64,000 nt of DNA, taken from NCBI RefSeq assembly GCF_910596095.1, contig NC_056537.1:2270574-2334573 (forward strand). The letters run 5' to 3'. How positions within the stretch are numbered: the first letter of the stretch is position 1; each line of letters opens with the position of its first letter. Under the pieces are notes generated by a model. The model was given only the letters and a program-made list of their open reading frames with translations. It searched no databases and was not told the origin of the DNA. This stretch comes from Thunnus maccoyii. Its lineage: Eukaryota; Chordata; Actinopteri; Scombriformes; Scombridae. Positions 1 through 11,900 of the stretch are shown piece by piece. A program made the position numbers and the translations under genes.

Positions 1-679
1 AGGACATAGCTGACAGAACAATCTCAACTCAAGATCCACTGACTCGCTTTGTTCTGGAGCTTTCTACCGTTACTGTAGATGTTCAGAATGATTATGTTGA
101 TGAGGGCAGTGTGATACGGTCAAAAAAGCAGTAGAACAAGCAAGTAAGTATACTTTGAGTTGATAAACATAATCCTTTGGTTAAGGGTTAGCTGTAACAA
201 AAAGGTACATTAGTTATTTGTGTGTGAAATGCAGATAATTAAATCAACAACGTGACATCTGAGATACTAAAAAATTAGACAGAAGGACAGACGGGCTTAA
301 TGACTAAACTGTGAAAGTAAAATGTAAAACGCAGCTTGTCGTTGTTGCAGCAGTGAAGTGTCTGGACGCTGGTGTTAATAAAATCATAAAATCACATCTG
401 GAAACTGCAGCAGGGGAGACCGCAGCCTGAAAACCACACGTGAACATAATCAAGACTCCACCGAGGCCGGGGAAATGAACCAGATATAATAAGTGTGTGT
501 GTGTGAAAGTGATGAAACCTTCAGATGAAACCTGTCGAGCATCCAACAGGCGCTCTGTTGGTAGCAAACTGAGCTGAAAATGTACATTTTATCTGATATA
601 TGTGGACGCACATGAGTCACACAAACTCTCATATTTAATGTTTTACAGCCACAATATGAACAAACAACATCTTGATGAT
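1..679. other. No gene seen
   Basis: AT-rich non-coding sequence. Short open frames on the minus strand have no domain resemblance and no splice context. Confidence 0.6.
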
Positions 680-1025
680 TAGTACATTTACTCAAGTACA
701 GTTTTGAGGTACTCCACTACATTTCAGAGGGAAATATTGTACTTTCTACTCCACTACATTTATTTGACAGCTTTAGTTACTTTTCAGATGAAGATTTGAC
801 ACAATGGATAATATAACAAGCTTTTAAAATACAACACATTGTTAAAGATGAAACCAGTGGTTTCCAACCTTTTTGTCTTTTGACATCTTACAAAAAGCAG
901 TGTGTAGTCGGGGTCACATTTCACATGTCTATGAGTTGTTAACAGCTCCACCAAATAGTGATTTTTCCCTCTAAACTTCTCACATGCTTTCATTTCAATA
1001 ACTGGCCAAAAATTCTCAGAGTGAC
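680..1025 (-). mobile_element. MITE family A, partial copy
   Basis: This matches the copy at 13736-14105 (GTACATTTACTCAAGTAC, CAGAGGGAAATATTGTAC and so on). Only one end and part of the interior remain. Small open frames within it, such as one beginning MKACEKFRGKNHY, belong to the repeat. Confidence 0.75.
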
Positions 1026-1548
1026 GCATTTTTTGTCCAACTTTTAGAAAGAGGAGTAAAAACATTCCCTCACTGAGACCTGCTGATAGACGTCACAGCG
1101 GAGCAGAGGAGAGACACTGAGATAGCGACTATAACTGCCCTGCTCGCTGGTATTTGACATGTTTTGTTTTTTTCTTCCCAAAAACAAATAATTTTAAAAA
1201 ATATTTGCATGAAACAAATATTCGTAAAAAACCCCCCACTATTTGTGCTTTGCCGAATAATGTATTTGTATTCGGGCACACCCCTAGTACAGAGCCTATG
1301 ATAAGCAGGAACAGCTAAGCTTAATAATGACAAATAAGACAACAAACAACACGAAAACACCTTGATGTTGTTGTGTCCAAAAGTTTGATTTCTAATGAAC
1401 CAGACTCTTAATATTATGGAGAATTAATGGCAGTTGGCACAGTTTCTTATGTGCTGCAGCAAATTGATCTGATAGAAAAAGCAGATTGGTTAAAACAACC
1501 TTGTCTTCTAGGAGTAAGAAGCTGTTGCTCTACTAGTTTGGCTTGTTT

Positions 1549-1800
1549 TTAATGTGATGTAAGTGGTGGAGGAGCCATAATGTGTGACACCTTGAAAATG
1601 AGACACAGTCGACTGTATTTAACCATGTTTTTCCAGCTTAGTAAATTGTGCTTTTTCAAAATATTGCTATGATGGTATCCTTGTGGCCTCTTGTCGAGGG
1701 TTTTTATTGTCTGTTTGTGCAGGGATTCTATTGGCTGTAGCAGGGTTTTATTGACATGTCCCCAACTTGTCAGACGGTACGTGATGTGTGGGAGGATCAT
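1549..1800 (-). mobile_element. LINE reverse transcriptase C-terminal fragment
   Basis: The minus strand encodes 83 residues (MILPHITYRLTSWG, then KPIE-type and KKHNLLSW motifs, ending MAPPPL) that match the tail of fish non-LTR reverse transcriptases of the Rex1/L2 kind. Only the C-terminal part remains, so it is a dead, 5'-truncated copy. Confidence 0.7.
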
Positions 1801-2029
1801 TATATATTCATGAACATTTCAGCTGCATTTGTGGTCATGCAGTTCCTTGTGAATCTCAACTTCATTACAACAGGTAAAATGTTTATATAAGGTCTTAAAT
1901 CTTATTATTTAGGCTAAAGAGGCTGTTCACATGATGTCAAGGTCATGTTTTGCCTCGCTGTGAAAAGTACATGCGTGTATGAAGGTGCAGTACCACCAAT
2001 TGTAGTTACGGTTTTTCAAATCTCAACCC

Positions 2030-2275
2030 AACCGGTCAAAGCAGATGGCCACCCACCAAGAGCCCAGTTCCGCTTGAGGTTTCTACCCGTTAAAGGGGAG
2101 TTCTTCCTTACCGCTGTCGCCAAGTGCTGCTCATGGGGGAATTGTTGGTTCTCTGTAAATTAAAGAGTACGGTCTAGACCTGCTCTATGTGAAAAGTGCC
2201 CTGAGATGACTTTTGTTGTGACTTGGTGCTATATAAATAAAATTTGATTGATTGATTGATTGAAATCTGTCCTGC
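2030..2275 (+). mobile_element. 3' end of an L2-type LINE
   Basis: It ends in CCCTGAGATGACTTTTGTTG, then GGTGCTATATAAATAAAATT and (TTGA)n, the characteristic tail of fish L2-type elements. The open frame across it has no coding meaning. Only the tail is present. Confidence 0.75.
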
Positions 2276-3117
2276 AACTCACTGTTGGAGGCGGGAGTCT
2301 ACTTTTACCAAGTTAGGATCAATCCATCCACCCAACCCGCCACCTCTGAATATGGAAATTTGTCACCTTACATAGAACTGTGCCACTTCACGGCTCTTTG
2401 AAAGTTGTACACGCGTGTACTTTTCACTTCTAGGCGAAACAAAACGTGACACTGACACGATACCCTCTAGTGGACTGGCAGGTGTATATCACGCTTTCAT
2501 ACTGGGCTGATATAGATGCTGCAATATTATGGGAATTGTAAAACAATGTGGTTGAGCGGGGCTGATTTCACACAGCTAAACCTACTTTTTTAATTTACTT
2601 AACAGGCTACATTTATGTTTTTAACCCTTGTGAGTGGCTTTTTTTACAGACTATGAAGGCTGAATGTTGTGTATATACAGCATCTATGTAGGAGAACCTC
2701 ACCACGTAATCATAGTTTCTACTTTGTGGCTCTGAGTGTCGTAAAACAGCGACGCCTCGCTCTCTGTGAGGAATCCTCCTCCTTACTGACAGTCAGAGCA
2801 GTCACGCTTCATAAATGAGTCTTAACTCGACGACGAGGTTGGAGTATATTTTTAAGTTCAGTGTGATTTCTACATGTTTGATAAATACGACCATTGGTAT
2901 CTTTTTTTTCTCATGTGTCTGCTATGGATCAGGTCCCTGAAAACCTGGAGAATAATATATTATAATATGTTAGATCAGCTCACTTATGTACAACCGTCTC
3001 GCTCTTTCTCACATAAACACAGACTCATCCTGCAGGCACATTTGTAAACCTACACACTCATAATCTATGTACATGTTGGGAGTCAAATAAGCAGTCTGAC
3101 TCAGAGTTTCTGTGGTT

Positions 3118-3172
3118 TTAAAGATCCTAAAACACACACAAAACACACACAAACACACACATACACACCATG
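3118..3172. repeat. CA-rich microsatellite, interrupted
   Basis: Interrupted AACACACAC units. Confidence 0.8.
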
Positions 3173-3868
3173 ATGTGTAGTGTTGCTGAAAAATGACAGT
3201 CACTCTGTCTCTGCTTGTTGGACTTTAACATTGGCTCATTAACTGTTAATTCAAGGTTTGCTTCATATTTTCCGTAGTTCACTATATGAGCTGCTCATGA
3301 ATGAGAGACTAAATCCGGAGCAGCCTGAGACCCCTGAAAACAACATGAACACGTCTGCACACAGAGCAGCAGCCAAAACACCACCAGATAAAACTCAGAT
3401 AACAGGCACCGCGGCAGGTCTGTCAGTCTTCAGATTTGTCCTCATGTTGAGGAGTTGTGCGTTGTGCTACAGCGAGAGATTCTCGGTACTTAAAGAGTTT
3501 GTTCACAGACGGCCATAAAAAGATCCTCATGTGCTGCCTGTTGTTTTTATCTCAGTGTGTCTGATGAGTGGTTGTGTTCGTGTCTGCTTCTGTGTGTAAA
3601 ATGAGCTGTTGTGTCCAGCTGTGTGTTGGTAAAGCTGACTGTGAGTGTGAAGAGTTTTTGAAGATGTTGACTCAGTATTGAACCGTGCAGGGAACCAATC
3701 GAAAACAGCTGTGATCTCTTTCATTCTCCTTATTGGATTTAGGGAAATTTATACTCCAGCAGCCCCAAATTATACCTGAGATAACGTTACATCAGCAGGG
3801 TTTTCATCCTAAAAGTCCCACACAGTTTTAACAAAATTATACTGTTTGAATACTCCTGCAATCACAAG

Positions 3869-3894
3869 GTTTCAGTCTATCCGACCTTCATCAG
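3869..3894 (-). ncRNA. Degenerate hammerhead-ribozyme-like core (candidate)
   Basis: On the minus strand CTGATGA (3894-3888) is followed, across a possible short stem (GTC/GAC), by GAAAC (3873-3869), the order of conserved hammerhead core strands. Downstream CCT and AGG could pair as stem III, but the base expected to close it is not the usual U, and stem I was not resolved. Such cores are known in Penelope-like retroelements and related repeats. I regard it as a fossil or chance match. Confidence 0.25.
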
Positions 3895-5399
3895 GCATAC
3901 GGGCAGCATCACAACCATATATACACATAGGAGCTGCTTCAATCATCCAATCAGATGACTACAGAAATGAGTTTGACTGATGAGCACCTTGAACTAACCC
4001 CAAGCATATGCATCACCATCCAGGTTATTCAGAGAAAAAACATTGGAAAGAGTAGAAAAATACAGAATGACACAAAGGAAACAAAGCCAATAAATCTTTT
4101 TATACATTATAGCAACAACTCTCCAAAGGTCAAGAACAGAAAATAACTTAATATGAAGTAAGAGCACAAGTACTATATATTTCATAAATCTTACAGTGTT
4201 ATGGAACATATTGCAGTGAAAACCATAATAAACCCATTCTGTCAAAAAGGAAAGGTTAAGGACTTGCAGTATTATCATACAATAAACATTATCTATCTCC
4301 AAATGGCACCAAACTGTCACATATCAAGGATGTGCAATGACAAAGCATAAATAAAGGCACAAATCCATCATTAATCTATGTATTAACATCCATATAATTT
4401 AAATGGTATGAGACATATTATAGAGGCTGGAGATAAAATAGTGCAGAGGACCATTACACGTAATCAATGCATGTTTGTGGTGGACTGATTGACTGACGAT
4501 GCCGCTCACACGGACAGTTCAACCCCATTTCCTTCATCTGGATGCAATTAGCAGAGTTCAGCTGCTTTTCACCGTTTCGTTGTGTTTGTCTGAGACAAAA
4601 CATCAAACCCAGTCTCCTCCGTCAGTTTGGGGGGTCTTTCTTGTGGTCTGGAGTTTCGCCGTTTCCAGAGGCTCCGGGTCTTTCGGTGGTTTGGAGGACA
4701 GCCTGAGTGGCTTCACCGCACTCTGTTTGTCTTGGATCAGCATCACCAGAAAAACCCTCCAGCTGGGAGGATTATGAAACTGGTATGAGACACACAACCT
4801 GAAGAAATGCTTTCCTAAAATGAGCTGGACAGAAAACTAACTTTCTGATAAATTGCAGCCTTCTTAAAATGTTTTAAAGGAAACATTTTAACAATTTATT
4901 TGCAACTATAACTGCGAGTCCTCCTTTGCGTCTTTCCCAGATCTCTATTCACTGATCTACTTCCAAGATTACTGCGATCATAAAGTTCTTGTGCCAGTAA
5001 AGTCGTCAGGAAATATCCGCTCCAGGCCAGTGCCTCCTCAGATGAATGAAGAGTTGAAATGGTCGGAGAAGCCTCAGCCCACCAGTGGTTTCCTGCTCCA
5101 GTGCTCTGGTTACAATCCTGCAAGGAGAATGATGGGAGATTTTCCGTGGTGTCCTTGGAGGCAAACTCAGTGGCCATGTTTCCCAAGAGCCGGGTCACGA
5201 TGTCTTTTCCCCCGACATTGGAAAAACTGAAATATGAATTACTTGCATATGAGGGGGCGCCAAGGGCAATTAGATGGGGAAGGAGTGGGGGGCTCTTACA
5301 TAAAGAGCTGGAAGGAACGTTTACAGAAAAATGACAGAGAAGAAAATAAAAGGCAGAGCAACAAAGAGACTGAACATGTTTGTGTGTGTACTGTAGCTT

Positions 5400-5765
5400 A
5401 GGCAGTGATGGAAGAAGTATTCAGATCCTTTACTTAAGTAAAAGTACCAACACAGCAAAAATACTCCATTACAAGTAAAAGTTCTGCATGAAACATCCCA
5501 CTTAAGTAAAAGTACATAAGTATTATGAGCTTGATGTAGTTAAAGTATTGCAGTAAAAGTACATAAGTATTATGAGCTTGATGTAGTTAAAGTATTGCAG
5601 TAAAAGTAGTGGTTTGGTCCCTCTGACTGATATATTATTATATATGACATCATTAGATTATTAATAGTGAAGCATCAGTGTTAGAGCAGCATGTTACTGT
5701 TGTAGCTGCTGGAGGTGGAGCTAGTTTCAACTACTTTATATACAGTTTGTTCAGTTTGTTCGTTC
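5400..5765 (+). mobile_element. MITE family A, partial copy with two 47-bp units
   Basis: It begins GTGATGGAAGAAGTATTCAG and holds two direct 47-bp units (AAAGTACATAAGTATTATGA and following), then the GGTTTGGTCCCTCTGACTG block shared with the other copies. The far end is missing. Confidence 0.8.
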
Positions 5766-6077
5766 ATACCGACTAGCTGATTCCACTACGACTGGATGTA
5801 GCTAAGTAGAAGGCTATGAAGCTATGGAAGAAGATGGCATCCACATTTTAAATCTCTTCACTGCCACCATAAGAGCTGAGAAGTGCACATTTTTCCCACA
5901 AAACCTAATTAGCTGTGAGATAAAATCATGGCGGGAAAAGCTGCAGTAGATGGGTTCTTCACTAAAGCAACCTCTGAGATGTTTCTGATGGATGAAATCA
6001 GAAAGCATCAATGAAGTCAGTCATGCTGACACTTATACTACTGTCAGAAGCTGCTAGTAGGACTTTCTGACAGTGGA

Positions 6078-6619
6078 TTAAAAGACAGGTTCACAATTTC
6101 TCAAGTGTGTCTTACACCAGCAGTCAGGTGTCCATATGAACAGTGAAAGAGGTTTTCCTCACTGTAATCATTCCTCCTGTTCATGGCTGGCTGTTAAAAG
6201 ATCCTTCAAATGTGCTTTCATTTAGTGCAAAAATGCATTTAAATGTCTCTGTGAAGCTTATATTCAGCTTCAGCAGTCTGAGTTAGTCATATCAAGTGGA
6301 TATCTGACACATTTACAGTCTTTTTAGCATCAAATTCCCTCTTTGTGTTTCCTCAGTGTTTCCCTGTTGAGCTGCGGTGGAAGTATAGTAACAAAAAGAG
6401 GAACTTTGGCACTAAAAAGACTGTAACGTTGAAAGATATCTACTTGATTTGACTCATTTGGATGCTGAAGCTTCATATTAGCTTCAGATAAACTTTTAAA
6501 TACATTTTTGTAATGGTCAGTATGAATAGGAGGAATGATTACAGCAACAGGTTTCACTGTTCATTTAGGCTCCTGACTGTTTTAAGACAGACTTAAAATT
6601 TTGTGAAACTGTCCTTTAA
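6078..6619. mobile_element. MITE family C, complete copy upstream of hyal6
   Basis: Inverted termini TTAAAAGACAGGTTCACAAT and (reverse complement of the right end) TTAAAGGACAGTTTCACAAA bound 542 bp. It ends about 330 bp before the hyal6 start. No transposase is encoded. Confidence 0.8.
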
Positions 6620-6913
6620 GTGTCTCTGAGTTTTATTGGGTGTTGATTGACGATGAGGGAAAGAGGAGAGTTTATCCCCATCACTGACTCTGCTGCTTTA
6701 GGATTTCAACCAGCATCCTTTTCATCACAGTTCTGCTCCCTCTGAGAACAGAGGGGGTTTGTGTTTGGTCGTGTTGTGGTATTTGGAGCGTTCACTTCAG
6801 TGATCATCATTCATGTGTTCTCCCACAGGCCTGTCTGATTATCTCTGCTCACTGAAGCCTATAATGTGTTTATTTTCTCTCCAAACATGTAATTTCTATC
6901 TTGTGCTTGTGTA

Positions 6914-6958
6914 GGAACCACTAATTGCTCCATGAGGAATCAGGGGCTATGGCGCTGA
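6914..6958 (+). promoter_or_regulatory. 5' UTR splice acceptor and overlapping short upstream ORF of hyal6
   Basis: A pyrimidine-containing stretch ends in GTGTAG just before 6914 and could be the acceptor of an intron in the 5' leader. An ATG at 6932 opens an 8-codon frame that ends in TGA at 6956-6958, so it overlaps the hyal6 start at 6949 in another frame. An overlapping upstream ORF usually lowers initiation at the main start. The splice site is inferred only from its sequence. Confidence 0.4.
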
Positions 6959-9900
6959 TGGGGCTCCGTCTCCTGACGCTGGCCTTGTGGGTTGGCGTTG
7001 GAGTGAAGCTTGAAGTTTGGGGCGACCAGGTGAAGCCAGCCCGAGCACCTCTGATCCCCCACCGGCCTTTTGTCGTAGTCTGGAACGCTCCGACTGAGTC
7101 CTGTCGCCTTCGATTCAAGGTGGACCTGGACCTAAGCGTTTTTGACATCGTAGCAAACCTCAATGAAACCCTCAGTGGACCGAACGTCACCATATTCTAT
7201 CACAGCCACCTGGGATATTACCCATTCTACTCCAACTCCGGGTTCCCTATCAATGGTGGACTGCCCCAGAACCAGAGCATCTCCAAACACCTGAGTAAGG
7301 CCCGGGCTGACATCGACAAGCTGATCCCCCACAAGGATTTTCGAGGCCTGGGCGTCATTGATTGGGAGAACTGGAGGCCTCAGTGGGTTCGAAACTGGGG
7401 CTCCAAGGACATCTACCGCAACAAGTCCAAGGAACAGATCCGGAAACTTCACCCGAACTGGCCAGAGAGCAAAGTGGAGAAGCAAGCAAAGGAAAATTTT
7501 GAGAGGGCCGGACTGAACTTCATGAACCTGACCTTGGCCCTGGCTGAAGGTCGCAGGCCAGATGGATTGTGGGGGTTTTACCTGTTTCCAGACTGTTACA
7601 ACTACGGGTATAAGCAGCACCCGCAACGGTACACAGGCGAATGCCCGAATGTCGAGCATGTCCGTAATGATCATCTGATGTGGCTCTGGAGGGAAAGCAC
7701 GGCACTATACCCGTCCATCTACCTGGACTACGAGCTCAAGTCCTCCACCAACACTGTCAAGTTCGTCCACTATCGAGTCAAAGAAGCCATGAGAATTGCG
7801 TCTATCGCCCGTATGGACTTCACACTGCCCGTGTTTGTCTACTCCAGACCTTTCTACGCCTACACCTTTGTGGTTCTTTCAGAGGTAACTTTACAGTCAA
7901 TACTTTTATGATGGATCATACTACCTTAGAGCATGCGCCCACCAGACATGCTTATAAAAATGTCCCCATGTCTCTGTTTCAGAGTGACCTTGTTCATACC
8001 ATCGGGGAGAGCGCTGCCTTGGGAGCATCAGGCGTCATCCTCTGGGGATCATCAGAGTACGCTCGATCACAGGTAACAACAACCAAGAAATATTGTATAA
8101 ACTGATGAGTTAGAACTGATTAAAGAGGTGCAAATGTGGAGTTTATTTACCAACATGCACAAATATCAAAGCTAAATTCAAAAAAGTTGCCCCCATTAAG
8201 CTTTAAATTAATTTAAAATCAGATTAAACAAACAGTGATTGCTTGAACTGAATGTTCAATGTGTTATAGTACTACCCCTACATTATAAATGCATACAATA
8301 TGTAATGATCACTGATGACTTGATGCGCTGGCCCTCCGCCAACGGGTTAACCCTTTGTCTGACTGGTTAGAGCAGCTGTCTGTGGTTTGGGGGACTGAGA
8401 TCGGAAACCCGTTGTGGGAACCCTCCTCTGCTGTGACATTAGTGTCAGAAGTGGGATGGCTAAACCGTGATGCCATTGGAGACGCATCGCCCACAGAAAC
8501 GTGATGGAGCCGGAAAAAGCTGAAACGCAGGGGATGTGCTTCCCGAAGGAGAGGAGGGTAGTTTAACGACCACAGATGACTAGACGAGCTGGGTTAACCC
8601 TTTGACTGACTGGTTTGCACAGCTGTCTGTGGTCTGGGGGACTGGGGTTCAAGACCTGGTGTGGGAACCCTTCATCACTGTTACAAATATGTAAAACAAC
8701 CCACAAAGCATTAAGGAACAAGTGTTAATGTTATAAATCTCATGCAGTCACTGTGCTTAAAATCAGGCTTCATGATTTCTGACTCTGAAACATATGAGCA
8801 GACATAATTACTCTTTCCTCCAGAATCTAATGTTCCCAAAAATAGCATCTTTTTTTTTTCTCAGACCAAACTCTGACAGTTAAAAACCAGGACACAAAGC
8901 ATCAGATTTATGCGTGAAAGTGGTCAGGGTTTCTGTTGGTGAGTGTGGATTTCTTTTACATCCTGTTTACAGAAGACTTGGCTGTAAATCCAAAAGATAA
9001 AAAGTGGAGTCTGTCTCATAATCATCACCGGATAGTGACAAAATATCCCTGTGAAAGTAATACTATGTAGAGAATGGATTAAACAGTTTGCTTACTGTAA
9101 GGTAAACTGACTGTATGTGTCTTTAATGATAAGTGTTTTAGTACTGTTGTGGAAATTTTCTTGAGAAAGAGGCACATGGAGAAATAAAGAAAGTATTAAA
9201 CATTGTTACTTGTTGAGGCAGTTGTAGACACTGTACAATCCATCACATCATCAGTAATAATTATACAAACAAAAATACAATCATCTTGTATTTTTGGAGA
9301 GAAAGCATGTTGTACAGCTGGCCCTTTCTCTAAAGATTGTGAACCCAAACTAGACAGATTTATACCTCTCCAGAAGTAAAGCTAAAAACAGTCTGGTCCC
9401 TAAATGGACACTTCCACAAACCATTACACCTTCTTACAAAAAGTATGGTCCTCATGGTCAATCAATAACTTCAAACATGGACATCCTTCAACTTTAGCTT
9501 GTCTAGGAACCTCCACACAGTCTCTAAAACAGCAGGCTTAAGACAAAGATATCTCTAGCTAACCCCAGAGGTCAACAAGCAATCCTCAGATAGAAACAGG
9601 TTCAAGAGTTCAACTAGCCTAGGAGCAGGATTTCTTCACCAACATGTATCCCCAAAATGACAATGACATTACATCACATTCAGTTGATAACAAACATTGA
9701 TCCCTTAGTTTAAAAACATTTGTAACATATATACAAAAGATTTGTAAAATGATAACCTACCCACAGTACATTTTAACTTGTTATCTCTAAATTGTGCGTG
9801 AAACAAAAACTCAATACCTGGAAGGCAGGAAACCAATCTAAAGAACTAATTGTATGGTGTAAAAGATGCAGAGATGATGTCGAGATGTACTTACGTGTTT

Positions 9901-10442
9901 AAAATGAGCGGTATGATCCTTTTATGATAAGGTCTTTTACCTCTTTCTTCCTCCAGAGGAACTGCCTGACGGTGAAGAAGTACATCGACGGTCAGCTGGG
10001 ACATTACGTCATCAACGTCACCTCTGCTGCCAAGCTGTGCAGCAAAGCGCTGTGCAAGAAGAACGGCAGGTGCGTGCGCAAGAGCCTGGATTCGGGCGCT
10101 TACCTGCACCTGAACCCACGCTTCTTCAACATCCACCGCAACCCGACGCCCAGGGGCCCCCGCTTCCACGTCAGCGGCCACCTCAACAACCACGACATCT
10201 TGGACATGAAGCACAAGTTCACCTGCCAGTGCTACCAGGGCTGGACAGGTGTTTACTGCGAGGTGCCCCAGGTACCGGCCCCTCCTCCTCCTGTCCCGCC
10301 TCAACCCGCCATCCCTCTGCCTCACCCCCGGGAGAACAGCCTGCTGGGAGATGTCCTCGTCCTGCTATCCCTCCATTTCTCTTGTCTCTGCATCATCATG
10401 TTCCTGGGACTCTGTCTGATTATCAGGTGTCTGATACTGTAG
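6949..10442 (+). CDS. hyal6: Hyaluronidase, HYAL6/HYAL2-type, complete three-exon gene
   Basis: Endo-beta-N-acetylhexosaminidase of glycosyl hydrolase family 56, expected to cleave hyaluronan at the cell surface or after secretion. Coding exons are 6949-7884, 7983-8072 and 9957-10442, all phase 0 with GT-AG introns of 98 and 1884 bp, giving 503 residues, usual for the family. The first 25 residues are a hydrophobic signal peptide. The catalytic motif GLGVIDWENWRP gives Asp138 and Glu140. Cys52, Cys216 and Cys232 match conserved family cysteines, and several Asn-x-Ser/Thr sites occur (72, 79, 109, 158, 193). Exon 3 carries EGF-like cysteines (CSKALCKKNGRC, then FTCQCYQGWTGVYC), a proline-rich linker and a C-terminal hydrophobic stretch that could be a GPI signal or membrane anchor. 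I chose the ATG at 6949 because it begins the signal peptide. The sequence looks like HYAL2 and HYAL1 (HPNWPESKVEKQA; VILWG), but the position before hyal4 and spam1 favours hyal6. The family call is firm; the paralog name is less so. Confidence 0.93.
8309..8690 (+). repeat. Pair of tRNA-like (SINE-like) direct repeats in hyal6 intron 2
   Basis: Two related stretches (8309-8450 and 8572-8685) share GGGTTAACCCTTTG, CTGACTGGTT, ACAGCTGTCTGTGGT and TGGGGGACTG. Box-A-like (TGGTTAGAGCAGC) and box-B-like (GGGGTTCAAGACC) sequences are spaced roughly as in Pol III promoters. No folded tRNA with acceptor stem is evident, so I read them as tRNA-derived repeats. Confidence 0.45.
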
Positions 10443-11397
10443 ACACCAAAATGTACTTTTAGGACCCCCTCCTCCTCCTCAGGACGACAGACAGGTATAA
10501 TAAGCAGCTCCCTAATAATAATAATGATAATGATAATAATAATAATAAGCTGAGTGTTAGCCAAACCTTACTGTAAGTGTGATCAGCTGCAGTTCCTCTA
10601 GATGTTGCTCCATGAAATTAATGGAAAAACCTCCAACTTCTTCAAAATCAGCTCTTGTGTGTCTTTGTGGTTATTTTGAAATTGATCGAAATCTTTTAAT
10701 TGAAGTAATATTTCACCAGAAACACCCCTTTTGGCTGAAAAAGGTCGACTGAAAAGTTTGTAACTTCCTCCTTTGCTTAAGACAGATTCACAAGTTTCAC
10801 AGCATTAAACAAGTCTTAAAACATCCATAGAAACTTAAAAAACTTCTCTATAATCTCTGTAAATCGATCGACTATTTTCTGCCTGTTGCTGCACCTCTCA
10901 AGCTTTCCATTCAGGCTTTTAGGATGAGGATTAACTGATCTGTTTGACAAACTAAATGCTACAACACAACAACATTTCACAAAACACAACATGTTGTTCT
11001 ATTTTGCACCTCAGGGCTTCAGAGAAGGCCAAACATATCAGCATTTTAAATGTTATATTTAATCTCTTTCATTTAATAATTATTTTCTTCTAATTCTAAT
11101 TTTAGCCTAATTTTCTATCAAATTTGCTTCAGAATTGAAAGGGTTACTGTCCTGAAACTGTGAAAATAGAATTATTCAATCAGATTGTTTTGTTTGTTTG
11201 TTGTCTCTAGGCAGAGAAAACGTTAGCTGGCCCATTCAATGTAGTGTGACGTATATCCATTTTACAAACTGCAATATTTACAAAATTTACTGTGAAAAGT
11301 GAAGTGACTGTGAGGCGGACGTGAAGGTAATGTAGAGTTGACAGCTGGTTGACTGGAAGTGAACAGATGTCCAGTTCGTAAAACAGATATACATCAC
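10443..11397 (+). other. hyal6 3' UTR and flank
   Basis: Contains the TAA microsatellite. No AATAAA with a good downstream element was found near the stop, so the transcript end is not located. Confidence 0.5.
10514..10550. repeat. TAA/TGA trinucleotide microsatellite
   Basis: TAATAATAATGATAATGATA and similar, about 70 bp after the hyal6 stop. Confidence 0.85.
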
Positions 11398-11900
11398 ACT
11401 CATAGACTGTATAAAAATATGGACGTAGTTACCGTGACGTCACCCGTTGGTTTCTGAAGAGCGGTTTTGAAGCTCAAAGTGAGCCGCTCCGGCCGTCGCC
11501 ATCTTGGCAGTGCGTGATGCTGCCTAACTCCCAGCCAATCAAAAATGAGCAAAGAGGCGGGCCGAATGGCTGAAACAAGCCACCTAGCGGCTGGCGGACC
11601 TGTCACTCAAAGCAGCCATGTCCTTCATTATGCAGAACTTTACGGCTTAATAAAATTTAAACGGGTGAGTTATAAAAAAATTCACCCCCGTACAGTTGTC
11701 ATGAAAGAGGAAATTAGCTACAGAGACCAAAACCGCTTTTTGTACCAGGCTGTAAACATGTTTATTTCTGCTGTAAAGTTGGGCATTTTAACATGGAGGT
11801 CTATGGGGATTGACTCACTTTTGGAGCCTCAAGTGGTCGTTCAAGGAACTGCAGTTTTTGGCTTCATTTTACAGCCCTGGAGGTTGCTGCTTGGTCACAC
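11398..11900 (+). repeat. Dispersed repeat family E, long copy
   Basis: It begins CATAGACTGTATAAAAATAT, with GTCACCCGTTGGTTTCTGAA, CCATCTTGGCAGTG and, later, CTGTAAACATGTTTATTTC and GAACTGCAGTTTTTGGCTTC. Parts recur at 16412 and, inverted, at 18830-19065. A 138-codon open frame in it is not a gene. Confidence 0.75.

Larger units (their letters stand above)
2276..5399. other. No supported gene
   Basis: It holds the CA-rich tract at 3118 and the ribozyme-like core near 3870. Overlapping open frames on both strands at 4896-5334 were inspected; none shows a known domain. Confidence 0.55.

Noticed and set aside
4896..5334. Overlapping open frames on both strands, one including WWAEASPTISTLHSSEEA
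   Set aside because: No domain recognised and no clean splice sites; both strands are open, which argues for chance.
7132..7674. 180-codon minus-strand frame opposite hyal6 exon 1
   Set aside because: Shadow of the plus-strand hyaluronidase exon, which has clear family motifs and splice sites.
8345..8450. Functional tRNA gene in hyal6 intron 2
   Set aside because: Box-like words are present but no acceptor stem or proper anticodon arm can be drawn.
9144..9900. Possible solo LTR in hyal6 intron 2 (starts TGTGGAAATTTTCTTGAG, contains AATAAA)
   Set aside because: No matching CA end, target duplication or second copy could be found.
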